DNA from: Salinisphaera sp040361255
GTDB lineage: Bacteria; Pseudomonadota; Gammaproteobacteria; Nevskiales; Salinisphaeraceae
DNA length: 64,000 bases
Direction: 5' to 3'
Assembly: GCF_040361255.1 (NCBI RefSeq)
Contig: NZ_APNG01000005.1
Location: forward strand, 161,655-225,654
The notes below the pieces were generated by a model that ran no database searches, was not told the DNA's origin, and worked only from the letters and a program-made list of their open reading frames with translations. This document shows positions 55,167 through 64,000 of the stretch, piece by piece (the first letter of the stretch is position 1; each line of letters starts with the position of its first letter). A program made the position numbers and the translations under genes.

Positions 55167-56347
55167 AACAACGACACAACCGTTTCTTTCGTAGCACGGG
55201 GGCCGCGATTGTGCTGGCCGCCAGCAGCGCGGTGCTTACCGCCTGTGGTGGGTCCGCCAATGTGGCAGAGCCGACGCCGCTGACCACGCTCGAGGCGCCG
55301 GCCTATCGCATGGACACGCTCTGGAAGACCGATGCGGGCGAGGGCGCGGGCGATTATGTCAGCGGTTTCGTGCCGGTCGTCGATGGCGATCGGGTCTATG
55401 TGGGCAACCAGGACGGCTACGTCATGGCCCTGGATCTGGCCACCGGGCGCAAGATCTGGCGCTCGCGTACCGGCGACCGTCTGATCTCCGGGCCGTCGCT
55501 GGCCCGCGGTCTGTTGTTGCTGGGCTCGCGCGACGGCCAGGTGGTCGCGTTGTCGGCGGCTACCGGTGAACGCGAATGGACGGCCTCGCTGGATAGCGAA
55601 ATCCTGTCTGCCCCGGCCGCCAACGACCAGGTGGCGATCGTGCGTACGCTCGACGGACGCCTGATCGCCCTCGACATGGCCAATGGCCAGCGTCGCTGGA
55701 CGATCGAGCGCAACGTGCCCACGCTGACCCTGCGCGGTACTTCCTCGCCCGTGTTGGTGGGCGATACCGTGTATGCCGGTCTGGACAACGGCAACGTGAT
55801 CGCACTGGATGTCGCCACGGGCGAAGAGCGTTGGTCGCAGACGGTGGCGTTCCCCAGCGGTCGCTCCGAGCTGGAGCGCATCGTCGATATCGATGCCAAT
55901 CCGCTGGTGGTCGATAACGAACTCTATGCGGTGAGCGCCGGCGGGCAGCTGGCGTCGCTGTCGACCACCTCGGGTCGTGTGCGCTGGCGCCATGAAGTGG
56001 CCTCCGAAGATGCGCTGGCCCTGGATGAACGCAATATCTATACCGTCGACCGCGACAGCGTGGTCTGGGCAATCAATCGTCTGACCGGCGGCGAGCGCTG
56101 GCAGCAGGACGGGCTCAAGTATCGCAAGCTCAGCGGCCCGGCGCTGCTGGCCGGTGACCTGGTGGTCGGCGACTACGATGGCTATGTGCACTGGCTGTCG
56201 TCGGATGACGGCCGCGTGATTGCGCGCGGACGCCCCTTCGATGAGCCGATTCGTTCGCAGCCGCTGGTGGTGGGCGATCGCGTGCTCGTGGTGGGCGCCT
56301 ACGGCGAAGTCGCCTTGCTTTCCTTTACGCCCCGCGACGAGCGCTAG
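55163..56347 (+). CDS. bamB: Outer-membrane assembly lipoprotein BamB
   Basis: 394 residues. The lipobox is LTAC in the signal peptide, and beta-propeller repeats of the PQQ-type include GNQDGYVMALDLATGRKIW, GSRDGQVVALSAATGEREW and GLDNGNVIALDVATGEERW. It helps the BAM complex insert outer-membrane proteins. It precedes der as in E. coli. Confidence 0.96.
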   Translation: MKQRHNRFFRSTGAAIVLAASSAVLTACGGSANVAEPTPLTTLEAPAYRMDTLWKTDAGEGAGDYVSGFVPVVDGDRVYVGNQDGYVMALDLATGRKIWRSRTGDRLISGPSLARGLLLLGSRDGQVVALSAATGEREWTASLDSEILSAPAANDQVAIVRTLDGRLIALDMANGQRRWTIERNVPTLTLRGTSSPVLVGDTVYAGLDNGNVIALDVATGEERWSQTVAFPSGRSELERIVDIDANPLVVDNELYAVSAGGQLASLSTTSGRVRWRHEVASEDALALDERNIYTVDRDSVVWAINRLTGGERWQQDGLKYRKLSGPALLAGDLVVGDYDGYVHWLSSDDGRVIARGRPFDEPIRSQPLVVGDRVLVVGAYGEVALLSFTPRDER

Positions 56348-56403
56348 TCATCGCTACCGACGAACCCGATTTCGAACAGATCAGCGATACACCGACGCCG
56401 ACG

Positions 56404-57750
56404 GTGCTGCCGGTGCTTGCGCTGGTCGGCCGGCCCAACGTGGGCAAGTCGACGTTGTTCAATCGGCTCACGCGCAGCCGCGATGCGCTGGTCGCCGATC
56501 AGCCGGGCGTGACCCGCGATCGCCACTACGGCTTCGCCAACTATGACGGTCGGCGGTATATCGTGGTGGATACCGGCGGTATCGGCCAGGATGACGAGGA
56601 TATCGACAGCCAGGCGCTGGCCCAGACCCGCGCCGCGCTCGAAGAGGCGGACGTCGTGCTGTTCGTGGTTGACGCGCGCCAGGGCCTGATGGCCGGCGAC
56701 GAAACCATTGCCGAACAGTTGCGCCGTATCGATCGGCCCGTGCATGTGGTCGTCAACAAAAGTGAAGGCCAGGTGGGTGCGACCGCGGTGGCCGAATTCC
56801 ATGCGCTGGCGTTTGGCGACCCGTGGGCGGTGTCGGCCACCCATGGCGATCGCATATCGCTGCTGCTGGCTTATGTATTCGATCATCTGCCGGCACCGCG
56901 CGCCCAGGTGCTGCCCCATCATCGCGATGCCATTCGTCTGGCCCTGCTGGGCCGGCCGAATGCGGGCAAGTCGACGCTGGTTAACCGGCTGCTGGGCGAA
57001 ACGCGCATGCTCACCCAGAACGCGCCGGGCACGACGCGCGATGCCGTGGCCAGCGAGTTCAGCTTCGACGACAAGCCCTATGTGATCGTCGACACCGCCG
57101 GTATCCGACGTCGGGCGCGCATCGACGACGATGTAGAGAAAGTCAGTGTGGTCAAGGCCATGCAGGCCATGGAAGCCGCACAGATCGTCATCGTCATGCT
57201 CGATGCCGCCAGCGGCCTGTCGACCCAGGATATTCGTTTGTTGAACATGGCGGTCGAGCGCGGCCGGGCGGCGGTGATCGCAGTCAATAAATGGGATGGG
57301 CTCGAAGCCAAGCAGCGCGAAAAACTGCACGCCGAATTGGTCAAACGTATCGGTGCTTTCGATTATCTGCCGTTGCTGTTCATCTCTGCACTGCACGGCT
57401 CCGGCCTGCGGGATCTGATGGACGCCATCCAGGCCTCGCACAAGGCAGCGTTTGCCGAACTGAGTACGAACGCGCTGTCACGCACGCTCGAAGACGCGGT
57501 GGAAACGCATTCGCCGCCGGCGATCCACGGGCGACGCATCAAACTGCGCTATGCCCATCAGGGCGGGCGCAACCCGCCGACAATCGTCATCCACGGCAAC
57601 CAGACCCAGCGCTTGTCCGACGAATACAAGCGCTATCTCATGCGTCGGTTCCGGGAAAAGTTCGACCTGTTCGGCACGCCGATCCATTTGGTGTTCAAGA
57701 ACAGCGACAATCCCTACGTACAACGCGGCAGCAAACGCAAACGCTCCTGA
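56404..57750 (+). CDS. der: GTPase Der (EngA)
   Basis: 448 residues with two G domains: ALVGRPNVGKSTLFNRLTRS with DTGG, and LLGRPNAGKSTLVNRLLGE with DTAGIRRR and NKWDG. A KH-like domain ends at SDNPYVQRGSKRK. The first G4 motif reads VVNKSEGQ, with Glu in place of the usual Asp. It acts in 50S ribosome assembly. The GTG at 56404 is the first standard start; no clear ribosome site precedes it, and the open frame extends into bamB without a usual start codon. Confidence 0.94.
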   Translation: MLPVLALVGRPNVGKSTLFNRLTRSRDALVADQPGVTRDRHYGFANYDGRRYIVVDTGGIGQDDEDIDSQALAQTRAALEEADVVLFVVDARQGLMAGDETIAEQLRRIDRPVHVVVNKSEGQVGATAVAEFHALAFGDPWAVSATHGDRISLLLAYVFDHLPAPRAQVLPHHRDAIRLALLGRPNAGKSTLVNRLLGETRMLTQNAPGTTRDAVASEFSFDDKPYVIVDTAGIRRRARIDDDVEKVSVVKAMQAMEAAQIVIVMLDAASGLSTQDIRLLNMAVERGRAAVIAVNKWDGLEAKQREKLHAELVKRIGAFDYLPLLFISALHGSGLRDLMDAIQASHKAAFAELSTNALSRTLEDAVETHSPPAIHGRRIKLRYAHQGGRNPPTIVIHGNQTQRLSDEYKRYLMRRFREKFDLFGTPIHLVFKNSDNPYVQRGSKRKRS

Positions 57751-58208
57751 CGGCGCTTCAAGCGCGCGTGAATCATGTGCGCGACCGGCCCGCGGCAGCA
57801 CGCCTAGCTATTTCTGCCGACACAAACCAGACAGTAAACCCCGCGTGCATACGGCGCATGCCGCGGCGGGCACGTTTGAGCTAACAGGGCTCTTCGCGCT
57901 GCGCAGTTTGGGCACGGTGTGGGCCTGTCGCTGCGTGCAGTCGCGGCCTGCGGATCGACGACAAGCCTCAGTCGAAGGCGCTGTTGATGCGCCTGATGCG
58001 TTGGTATAACGCGCGCGGCTGCTAAGACTGCTAAGACTGCTAAGTGCACCAGCACCGCGGGGCGTCGTCTCATCGCACGACGCATTCGAATCGCCCATTC
58101 ACGCGCGATTCGACCCGCAGATCATTGCCAAAAAAAACCCGCGTCATGCGACGCGGGTTTTTCTGCCAGCCAGGCTGATGCGCTGGCGGCGGTGCGATGA
58201 CTGCTTCG
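57751..58208. other. Gene-free stretch after der
   Basis: About 450 bases with no supported gene. A nine-base unit GCTAAGACT is repeated nearly three times at 58021-58044. The strong terminator at 58130-58162 lies near the end, between convergent genes. The rest shows no clear feature. Confidence 0.55.
58130..58162. terminator. Bidirectional rho-independent terminator
   Basis: A nine-base perfect stem ACCCGCGTC/GACGCGGGT with an ATGC loop has A residues before it and a T run after it, so it can stop transcripts from both der (+) and the SH3 lipoprotein gene (-). Confidence 0.92.
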
Positions 58209-59315
58209 CTATTTCTTGAGCAAGAAGTCAGCCACCCAGCCTTTACGGTCGTCTTCGAATTTCACGTAACGCCAGCCTTTATCCGCTTTCAGGATTTCAA
58301 CCGCGTCGCCTTCCTTGGCCTGGAACAGCACCTTGGAATTCGTGCTCGATCCCGCGCGGATATTGACCGTCTTACCGCTGATCGTCGCCGACGGATACTC
58401 GGGCGGCGGCGGGGTTTTCGCCTCGGCGGCCGCAGCGCGCTCGGCTTCGGCTGCCGCCTCGGCCTCGGCTTTTGCTTTTGCCTCGGCTTCGGCCTCGGCT
58501 TTCGCTTTCGCCGCCGCTTCAGCTCGCTCACTGCAATCGGTGAAGGTGCGCTGGAACCAATTACAGGAGATGGCCGCCGTACTGGCCGTGCTGGCCGTGC
58601 TGGCCGTGCTCTGGGCGCGGGCGCCGGAATGCTTGGCCGCGGTTTCGGTGGTATAGGGCTCGGTATGGCCGTCCGAGAACACCAGATGGGGTGTCATCTT
58701 CTGGGGCACCACTTCGACCGGCCCGAGGGCGATCCGGCTGTCTTCGGCGCCTGGCAGACTGGTGGGCTTCTTGCCGTCGATATAAAACTGCCAGAGTTCG
58801 ACCTCCAGCGTATCGCCATTGGGTTTCCAGCCGACGACCAGACCGTCGTTGGTATAGCTGTAGCGCAGGCGCCGGATCTGCATCCAGATCATGGCATCGT
58901 CGACATTTTCGAAGCGGCGCTGGCCTTCTTCGAGATCGACCTTGGTAATTCCGTCGGCCGGCGCCCACACGGGGGGCGTGCCTTCGAAATGGATGCCCAT
59001 GCTGCCGGCAAAGCGTTCTTCGCGCGGCTCGAGCACTACGCCACGGCGATTGCCGCGCCAGGTATAGACACGACGCAGGCCCGGCCCGGCCTCGATCTTG
59101 ATACGGCCCCAGGGCGCGTCGGCAACGAGTTGCGTGCCGTCGGTGAGCACGATTTCATTCTGTTCGGGCACGGCAGCGCCGCCGTCGGGAATCGGCGGTG
59201 GTTCGGGCGTGACAATACGCGGGCCGGCACAGCCGCCCAGTAGCAGCAATGCCGCCGCGAACGCGGCGACGACGGTGGAGCGGCCGCGAATCGCGGCCTG
59301 CGAAGGTAGCAGCAT
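58209..59315 (-). CDS. SH3-domain lipoprotein with Ala/Glu/Lys-rich linker
   Basis: 368 residues. The lipobox is LLGGC in the signal peptide (about 26-30). The middle has no recognised domain. A STASTASTASTA stretch and a long alanine/glutamate/lysine helix (AKAEAEAEAKAKAEAEAAAE) form a linker to a C-terminal bacterial SH3 domain (GKTVNIRAGSSTNSKVLFQA to KGWVADFLL). SH3 domains often bind cell-wall peptides. The substrate or partner is unknown. Confidence 0.82.
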   Translation of the reverse strand: MLLPSQAAIRGRSTVVAAFAAALLLLGGCAGPRIVTPEPPPIPDGGAAVPEQNEIVLTDGTQLVADAPWGRIKIEAGPGLRRVYTWRGNRRGVVLEPREERFAGSMGIHFEGTPPVWAPADGITKVDLEEGQRRFENVDDAMIWMQIRRLRYSYTNDGLVVGWKPNGDTLEVELWQFYIDGKKPTSLPGAEDSRIALGPVEVVPQKMTPHLVFSDGHTEPYTTETAAKHSGARAQSTASTASTASTAAISCNWFQRTFTDCSERAEAAAKAKAEAEAEAKAKAEAEAAAEAERAAAAEAKTPPPPEYPSATISGKTVNIRAGSSTNSKVLFQAKEGDAVEILKADKGWRYVKFEDDRKGWVADFLLKK

Positions 59316-59413
59316 AAATCGAGAACCCCTTTATCTAGTGTGTCGGGTTGTGGTGGTCGTACGGCCGGCTTGCGTACCCCTCGCGTCACGCGCCGCCGGC
59401 CCTGCGGCATGGC

Positions 59414-60784
59414 TCAGGGTGCGTGTTCCTCCGAGCCGGTATGGATTTCGCGCACCTCGCAGTCCAGCCGGCCTTTGGCCAGAACCACGTGGATGGCATC
59501 GCCCGTGGTGAGTGTATCGGCCGATCGCAGCACATGGTTATGGTCGTCGCGAGCGATAGCATACCCGCGTTCGAGCGTTTGTAACGGGCTGACCGCGTGC
59601 AGCCCGCGGGCGGCATTGCGCAGGCGTAAATCCGCCTGTTCGAGCTGTCTTTGCATGGCACGCTGCAGGCGGTTGACACGCGCTTCGTGCGCGCTTTGCA
59701 GGTTGGAAAGCTGGCGTTGTGGCGAGGCGCGCTGCAAGCGCTGGGTCAGTGCAACGAGCCGCTCACGCGCCCGCCCCAGGCGCTGGTGCAGGGCGCGCTG
59801 CAGCCGCTGGTCGGCCACGTCCAGACGCTGCATCGGCACTTCCAAACGCCGGCGTGGGTGCTGGCGGGCCAGGCGCGCCTGCAGCGTCGCCAGTGTCTGA
59901 CGCGATTGCGACAGCCGCTGGCTCATGCGGCGCTCGAGCTGCGCGGCCAGGCGCGGCAGTGTCTGTTGCCAGGCGCTCAGATCCGGACAGACAAGCTCGG
60001 CCGCAGCCGACGGCGTGGCGGCACGGACATCGGCTGCGAAGTCGGCGATGGTCACATCCACTTCGTGGCCCACACCCGAAATCACCGGAATTCGGCTGGC
60101 CACGATCGCGCGGGCGACGTTTTCGTCGTTGAAGGCCCACAGGTCCTCGAGCGAACCGCCGCCGCGCACCAGAAGCAACACGTCGCAATCGGCGCGTGCG
60201 CTGGCACGGGTCAGCGCATCAACGATAGCCGGCGGCGCGGCGTCGCCCTGTACCGGCACCGGGTAGACACGTACCGCGCCGAGCGGAAAGCGCCGTGCGA
60301 TCACGCTCAGCACGTCACGAATCGCCGCCCCGGTGGCGGAGGTGATGACACCGATACGCGCGGGCGTGGCGGGCAGGGCGCGCTTGCGCTCGGCCGCGAA
60401 CAGCCCTTCGGCATCCAGTTTGGCCTTGAGCTGTTCGAAGGCGCGACGCAGCGCGCCGTCGCCGGCGGGTTCGACATGTTCGACGATGAGCTGATAATCG
60501 CCACGCGCCGCATACAGGCTGACACGCGCGCGTACACGCACCAGATCGCCATCGGCCAGCGGCGTACGCATCAGCCGTGCCTTGTTGCGAAACAGCGCTG
60601 CGCGTACCTGCGCATCGCCGTCCTTGAGGCTGAAATACATATGCCCCGAGCGCGGGCGCGCGAGATTGGAGATTTCGCCTTCCACCCAGAGCAGGCCGTA
60701 GCTGTGTTCGAGCAGTTGACGCACGGAAGCGTTCAGCTCGCTGACGCTGAAAACGATGCGCGAATCGGAGGCTGGGCGGCTCAT
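59414..60784 (-). CDS. xseA: Exodeoxyribonuclease VII large subunit
   Basis: 456 residues. The N-terminal OB fold shows LLWVEGEISNLARPRSGHMY with FSLKD directly after it, the middle has GAAIRDVLSVIARRFP and LLVRGGGSLEDLWAFNDE, and a long coiled C-terminal region follows. It degrades single-stranded DNA with XseB, which is not in the window. It is divergent from guaB with about 240 bases between starts. Confidence 0.95.
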   Translation of the reverse strand: MSRPASDSRIVFSVSELNASVRQLLEHSYGLLWVEGEISNLARPRSGHMYFSLKDGDAQVRAALFRNKARLMRTPLADGDLVRVRARVSLYAARGDYQLIVEHVEPAGDGALRRAFEQLKAKLDAEGLFAAERKRALPATPARIGVITSATGAAIRDVLSVIARRFPLGAVRVYPVPVQGDAAPPAIVDALTRASARADCDVLLLVRGGGSLEDLWAFNDENVARAIVASRIPVISGVGHEVDVTIADFAADVRAATPSAAAELVCPDLSAWQQTLPRLAAQLERRMSQRLSQSRQTLATLQARLARQHPRRRLEVPMQRLDVADQRLQRALHQRLGRARERLVALTQRLQRASPQRQLSNLQSAHEARVNRLQRAMQRQLEQADLRLRNAARGLHAVSPLQTLERGYAIARDDHNHVLRSADTLTTGDAIHVVLAKGRLDCEVREIHTGSEEHAP

Positions 60785-60962
60785 GAAATATCGTTCATCC
60801 CGGTTGGTGCATGGACCGCGCAGGGCGGCGCCAGTTCATTGTGCGCAAGCCAATCGCGCAAAATCGCGGCAGCAGACCTGCGCGGACAGTGCGCCATGCC
60901 ACTCGGAGCGAAAGCATGGCCCGGCCTGTGCCTAGCGTGTATGAAAGGCGCGGGTCTTGCTT

Positions 60963-60968
60963 TATAAT
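60963..60968 (+). promoter_or_regulatory. Probable -10 box of guaB
   Basis: A perfect TATAAT lies 58 bases before the guaB start. No good -35 hexamer is seen at the usual distance. Confidence 0.4.
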
Positions 60969-61026
60969 CCGCGGTCTTTGCGGCGGCGATACGGCTCACG
61001 TAAAGCCGCCCACTGCCGGCGAGCCT

Positions 61027-62499
61027 ATGTCCCTGAGAATCAGCGAGCAAGCCCTCACGTTCGACGACGTCCTGCTCCAGCCCGCCTATTCCGACGTTCT
61101 GCCGCGCCACGTCGATCTGTCCACGCGTCTGACCCGTACCATCACGCTCAACCTGCCGCTGGTGTCGGCGGCGATGGATACGGTCACCGAGGCAGGTCTG
61201 GCGATCGCGCTGGCCCAGGAAGGCGGTATTGGCATCATCCATAAATCGATGCCCCCGGAAGTGCAGGCCCAGCACGTACGAACGGTCAAGAAATACGAAT
61301 CCGGCGTGATCTCGGACCCGATCACGGTCGGTCCCGATGCCACCATCCGCGAAGTACTCGAACTCACCCGTCGCAGCCGGATTTCCGGCGTGCCGGTGGT
61401 CGACGCGGGCGTGCCGGTGGGTATTGTCACCAGCCGGGATCTGCGCTTCGAGACCCGTTTCGATGCGCCGGTCACCAGCGTGATGACGCCCAAGGAAAAA
61501 CTCGTCACCGTGCGCGAAGGCGCGGGCCGCGAGGAAATCCTCGGGCTGTTCCACCAGCACCGCATCGAGAAGGTGCTCGTGGTCAACGACGACTTCGAGC
61601 TGCGCGGCATGATCACGGTCAAGGACATCCAGAAGTCCTCTGACTTTCCTAACGCCTGCAAGGATGCCCAGGGCAGTCTGCGCGTGGGCGCGGCGGTCGG
61701 CCCCGGCCCGGAAACGTTCGCCCGCGTTCAGGCGCTGGCCGAAGCCGGCGTGGATGTCGTGGTGGTGGATACTGCCCACGGCCATTCCTCCGGTGTGCTC
61801 GATACCGTACGCCAGCTCAAGCAGCGCTTCGGCGATCTGCAGATCATCGGTGGCAATGTGGGCACGGCCGAAGGCGCCAAAGCGCTGGTCGAAGCCGGCG
61901 TGGATGCGGTCAAGGTGGGCATCGGCCCGGGTTCGATCTGCACCACGCGTATCGTCGCCGGCATTGGCGTACCGCAGATTTCCGCCGTTGCCAATGTGGC
62001 TGCCGCGCTGGAAGGCACTGGCGTACCTCTGATTGCCGATGGCGGTATTCGCTACTCGGGCGATGTCGCCAAGGCGATTGCCGCGGGCGCCTATGCAGTG
62101 ATGATCGGCGGCATGTTCGCCGGCACCGAAGAAGCGCCGGGCGATATCGAGCTCTACCAAGGCCGCTCGTACAAGGCCTATCGCGGCATGGGCTCGCTGG
62201 GCGCGATGAGCGGCGATTCCGGCTCGGCCGACCGTTACTTCCAGGACCCGTCCGAAGAGATCCAGAAGCTCGTGCCCGAAGGCATCGAAGGCCGCGTGCC
62301 CTACAAGGGCCCGGTGGGCGGCATCGTCCACCAGCTCATCGGCGGCCTGCGCGCGGCCATGGGCTATACCGGCTGCCACAACATCAGCGAAATGCGCACC
62401 CAGCCGAGTTTCGTACAGATCACCGCGGCGGGCGTGAAGGAATCGCACGTCCACGACGTGCATATCGTCAAGGAAGCGCCCAACTACCGCGTGGACTAA
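61027..62499 (+). CDS. guaB: Inosine-5'-monophosphate dehydrogenase
   Basis: 490 residues from MSLRISEQALTFDDVLLQPA. A CBS pair (about 95-200) interrupts the barrel, GPGSICTTRIVAGIGVPQ has the catalytic cysteine and GSLGAMSG lies in the flap region. It makes XMP, the first committed step to GMP. guaA, which often follows, is absent here. The longer frame upstream is not supported by family starts. Confidence 0.97.
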   Translation: MSLRISEQALTFDDVLLQPAYSDVLPRHVDLSTRLTRTITLNLPLVSAAMDTVTEAGLAIALAQEGGIGIIHKSMPPEVQAQHVRTVKKYESGVISDPITVGPDATIREVLELTRRSRISGVPVVDAGVPVGIVTSRDLRFETRFDAPVTSVMTPKEKLVTVREGAGREEILGLFHQHRIEKVLVVNDDFELRGMITVKDIQKSSDFPNACKDAQGSLRVGAAVGPGPETFARVQALAEAGVDVVVVDTAHGHSSGVLDTVRQLKQRFGDLQIIGGNVGTAEGAKALVEAGVDAVKVGIGPGSICTTRIVAGIGVPQISAVANVAAALEGTGVPLIADGGIRYSGDVAKAIAAGAYAVMIGGMFAGTEEAPGDIELYQGRSYKAYRGMGSLGAMSGDSGSADRYFQDPSEEIQKLVPEGIEGRVPYKGPVGGIVHQLIGGLRAAMGYTGCHNISEMRTQPSFVQITAAGVKESHVHDVHIVKEAPNYRVD

Positions 62500-62514
62500 A
62501 TCTGTAAGGCGGTT

Positions 62515-63642
62515 TCACGCCTGTCGTGAGGCCGCCTTCATGGCGCCATGCATGCAGGCCGGGCAGGCGCCCGGCATGGCCCGGGCCAGATCGGCCTGGT
62601 GGCGCAGGATATTCAGCCGGCCCAGCGGTTCGGGCAGATCGCGTAACGCCACGCCCCAGTCGCGATACAGCGTGAAGGCGTTGGTCACGATGCGCTCCGG
62701 CGAGTCCCAACCGGCGAACGGCTGGCGCTTGAAGGCGTCGCTTGCAGCCACGGCCTGAGCCGCTTCGAGCGGCGACCGGCCCCGTTGCTTCTCCGCGTAC
62801 AGCGCGTTCTGAATGAAATCCCAGTAATCGAGTGCCTGCTGCACGTCGGCCCGGCCGGCGATTGCCCCGTGGCCCGGCACGAACACATCGGCCTCGAGTG
62901 CCAGCAGGCGTTCGAGGCCGGCCGTCACGTTCGCGATCGGCCCTGCCCAGGCCAGAGGCGTAGCGCCCACGAACAGCACATCGGCGGCATACACCACGCG
63001 CTCGTCGGGCACGAATACGGCACAGTCGCCTTCGGTATGGGCCGGGCCGAGTTCGATGAGTTCGAGCGTGACCCCGCTCACCGTGAGCGTATGACGCCCG
63101 CTGAACGAGTCGTTGGGGTAGGTCAGCCGTACGTCGGCGAAATCGTAGGGCGCGAACATGCCGCGCATGTAGCGGGAAAACGGCCCCAGGCCGGGCACGA
63201 ATTCGAGTCCATGGCTGGCTGCGGACAGAGCACGCAAGCTGTTCGGCTTGAGCTCGTCCATCTGGGCGATACAGGCATCGGTGGCGATGATATGGCGGCC
63301 TGCCAGCAGCTGATTGCCCCACCAGTGGTCGCCATCGGCATGGCTGTTGATCACGTGCTCAATGGGCGCATCGCGCAGCAGATCCAAAGCGCCGTCGAGC
63401 ATGGCCTGGGTCGTGAGAACGTCCCAGCAGGTATCGATGAGCACGGTCTGGTTGCCGCAGACCACCAGACCCGTGTTGGTCTCGCCCCAGGAACCGTTCG
63501 GCACCATCCAGGCATGGCAATGCGAACCCAGCGCATACAGGCCTTCGCGAAAGGCGGGCGTCTCGCCGAAGCGGGTGCGCTGCCGCGTCGGCCCGGTCAG
63601 CCAGCGGGGTGTCTGTTCGCTGTGGCTGGCGTTGGTATTCAT
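62515..63642 (-). CDS. Metallo-beta-lactamase-fold hydrolase
   Basis: 375 residues. The metal motif appears as INSHADGDHWWGNQLLAGR (HxDGDH form found in one MBL group), with GPAHTEGDCAVFVPDERVVY and VFVPGHGAIAGR supplying the later ligands. It is a hydrolase of unknown substrate, possibly of the type seen beside oxidative pathways. It converges with guaB, 15 bases apart. Confidence 0.85.
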   Translation of the reverse strand: MNTNASHSEQTPRWLTGPTRQRTRFGETPAFREGLYALGSHCHAWMVPNGSWGETNTGLVVCGNQTVLIDTCWDVLTTQAMLDGALDLLRDAPIEHVINSHADGDHWWGNQLLAGRHIIATDACIAQMDELKPNSLRALSAASHGLEFVPGLGPFSRYMRGMFAPYDFADVRLTYPNDSFSGRHTLTVSGVTLELIELGPAHTEGDCAVFVPDERVVYAADVLFVGATPLAWAGPIANVTAGLERLLALEADVFVPGHGAIAGRADVQQALDYWDFIQNALYAEKQRGRSPLEAAQAVAASDAFKRQPFAGWDSPERIVTNAFTLYRDWGVALRDLPEPLGRLNILRHQADLARAMPGACPACMHGAMKAASRQA

Positions 63643-64000
63643 GGCGTGCTGCGACCGGGGGCCGCCGCGGCAGGAAAAGCGCGTCGAAACCGCATGGCAA
63701 CCTTTGCAAAAGAGGCCCTCGGCATCATCAGGCCGAAACAGGCGGGCTTTGTCAAAGCATGGGGAGGGCTCGCCGTGTTAACCGGGCGAGGAGGCAGAGG
63801 CCGGGAAGTGAGGATTGGTTGCGCGCTGTCCAGATGGGCGCAGCCGCAGCGATCGAAAAGGTCACCTCGACGCAGGGTAGGCGTTCGAACGACAGGCGGC
63901 GTCGGCTTACGGCCTTCGGCCTAAGCCATATAGGCGTCGGCTTACGGCCTCCGGCCTAAGCCATATATGGATCCGCTCCGGTAAGCAACCACGATAATCA
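63643..64000. other. Gene-free end of the window with tandem repeat
   Basis: No gene was supported. The two-copy 35-bp tandem repeat at 63898-63967 is the main feature; the rest shows nothing clear and any gene beyond the edge cannot be judged. Confidence 0.5.
63898..63967. repeat. Two-copy 35-bp tandem repeat
   Basis: Copies at 63898-63932 and 63933-63967 differ at one position. Each starts GGCGTCGGCTTACGGCC and includes an imperfect palindrome (CTTACGGCC/GGCCTAAG) ending in CCATATA. There is no spacer between copies. Confidence 0.85.

Noticed and set aside
62506..62538. Hairpin at the guaB-hydrolase junction as a terminator
   Set aside because: The stem is seven pairs, interrupted, and lacks a T run, so a terminator call is too weak.
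63898..63967. Tandem 35-bp copies considered as a CRISPR array
   Set aside because: There are only two copies with no spacer between them, and no cas gene in the window.

Overview
The window is about 64 kb of GC-rich chromosomal DNA from a gammaproteobacterium. The housekeeping order (tgt-yajC-secD-secF; suhB/trmJ-cysE-cysteine desulfurases-iscA-ndk-rlmN-pilF-rodZ-hisS-yfgM-bamB-der; xseA/guaB) is typical of that class. A marine or halophilic lineage such as Salinisphaera is my best guess, but this rests on general resemblance and not on a database search. There is no complete insertion sequence, prophage, rRNA operon or CRISPR array.

Region by region. 57-4761: three tightly packed genes for an alkyl-DHAP-synthase-like flavoprotein, glycerol-3-phosphate dehydrogenase and an FGGY sugar kinase. 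4783-11069: five minus-strand genes that look like a complete polyprenyl-phosphate-arabinofuranose pathway. They are a flippase-like membrane protein, a HAD phosphatase fused to a UbiA-type phosphoribosyltransferase, DprE1-like and DprE2-like epimerase subunits, and a GT-C type glycosyltransferase. This is the most interesting system in the window. 11070-13413: a putative MITE and an acyl-CoA dehydrogenase. 13589-19866: a lone sulfotransferase, sulfide:quinone reductase, a TauE exporter and an arsRCB operon with a visible operator. 19867-24404: a zinc peptidase, a fatty acyl-CoA ligase with a strong terminator, an exported pentapeptide-repeat protein and two MaoC proteins.

24429-35588: zapE, xerD with a CYTH protein, fdxA, a Nudix hydrolase, ppc, small unknown proteins, a second MITE-like element, slyX, a HIT protein, a KtrB/TrkH potassium channel subunit, a LysE exporter and tRNA-Leu(CAA). 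35654-41771: dacB, then tgt-yajC-secD-secF. 41772-42582: about 800 bases without a gene, bounded by two 74-bp inverted repeat arms whose internal hairpins show compensatory changes. 42583-49580: an acetyltransferase, a DJ-1/PfpI protein, suhB, trmJ, cysE and an unusual iron-sulfur set of two tandem cysteine desulfurases, an IscU-like protein lacking the scaffold cysteines, and IscA. 49713-57750: ndk through der, covering RNA methylation, pilus assembly, cell shape, histidyl-tRNA synthesis and outer-membrane assembly. 58130-64000: a bidirectional terminator, an SH3 lipoprotein, xseA, guaB, a metallo-beta-lactamase-fold hydrolase and a short tandem repeat at the window edge.

All functions come from reading translated motifs and gene order. 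No alignment or search was run, and comparisons with named family members are from memory.
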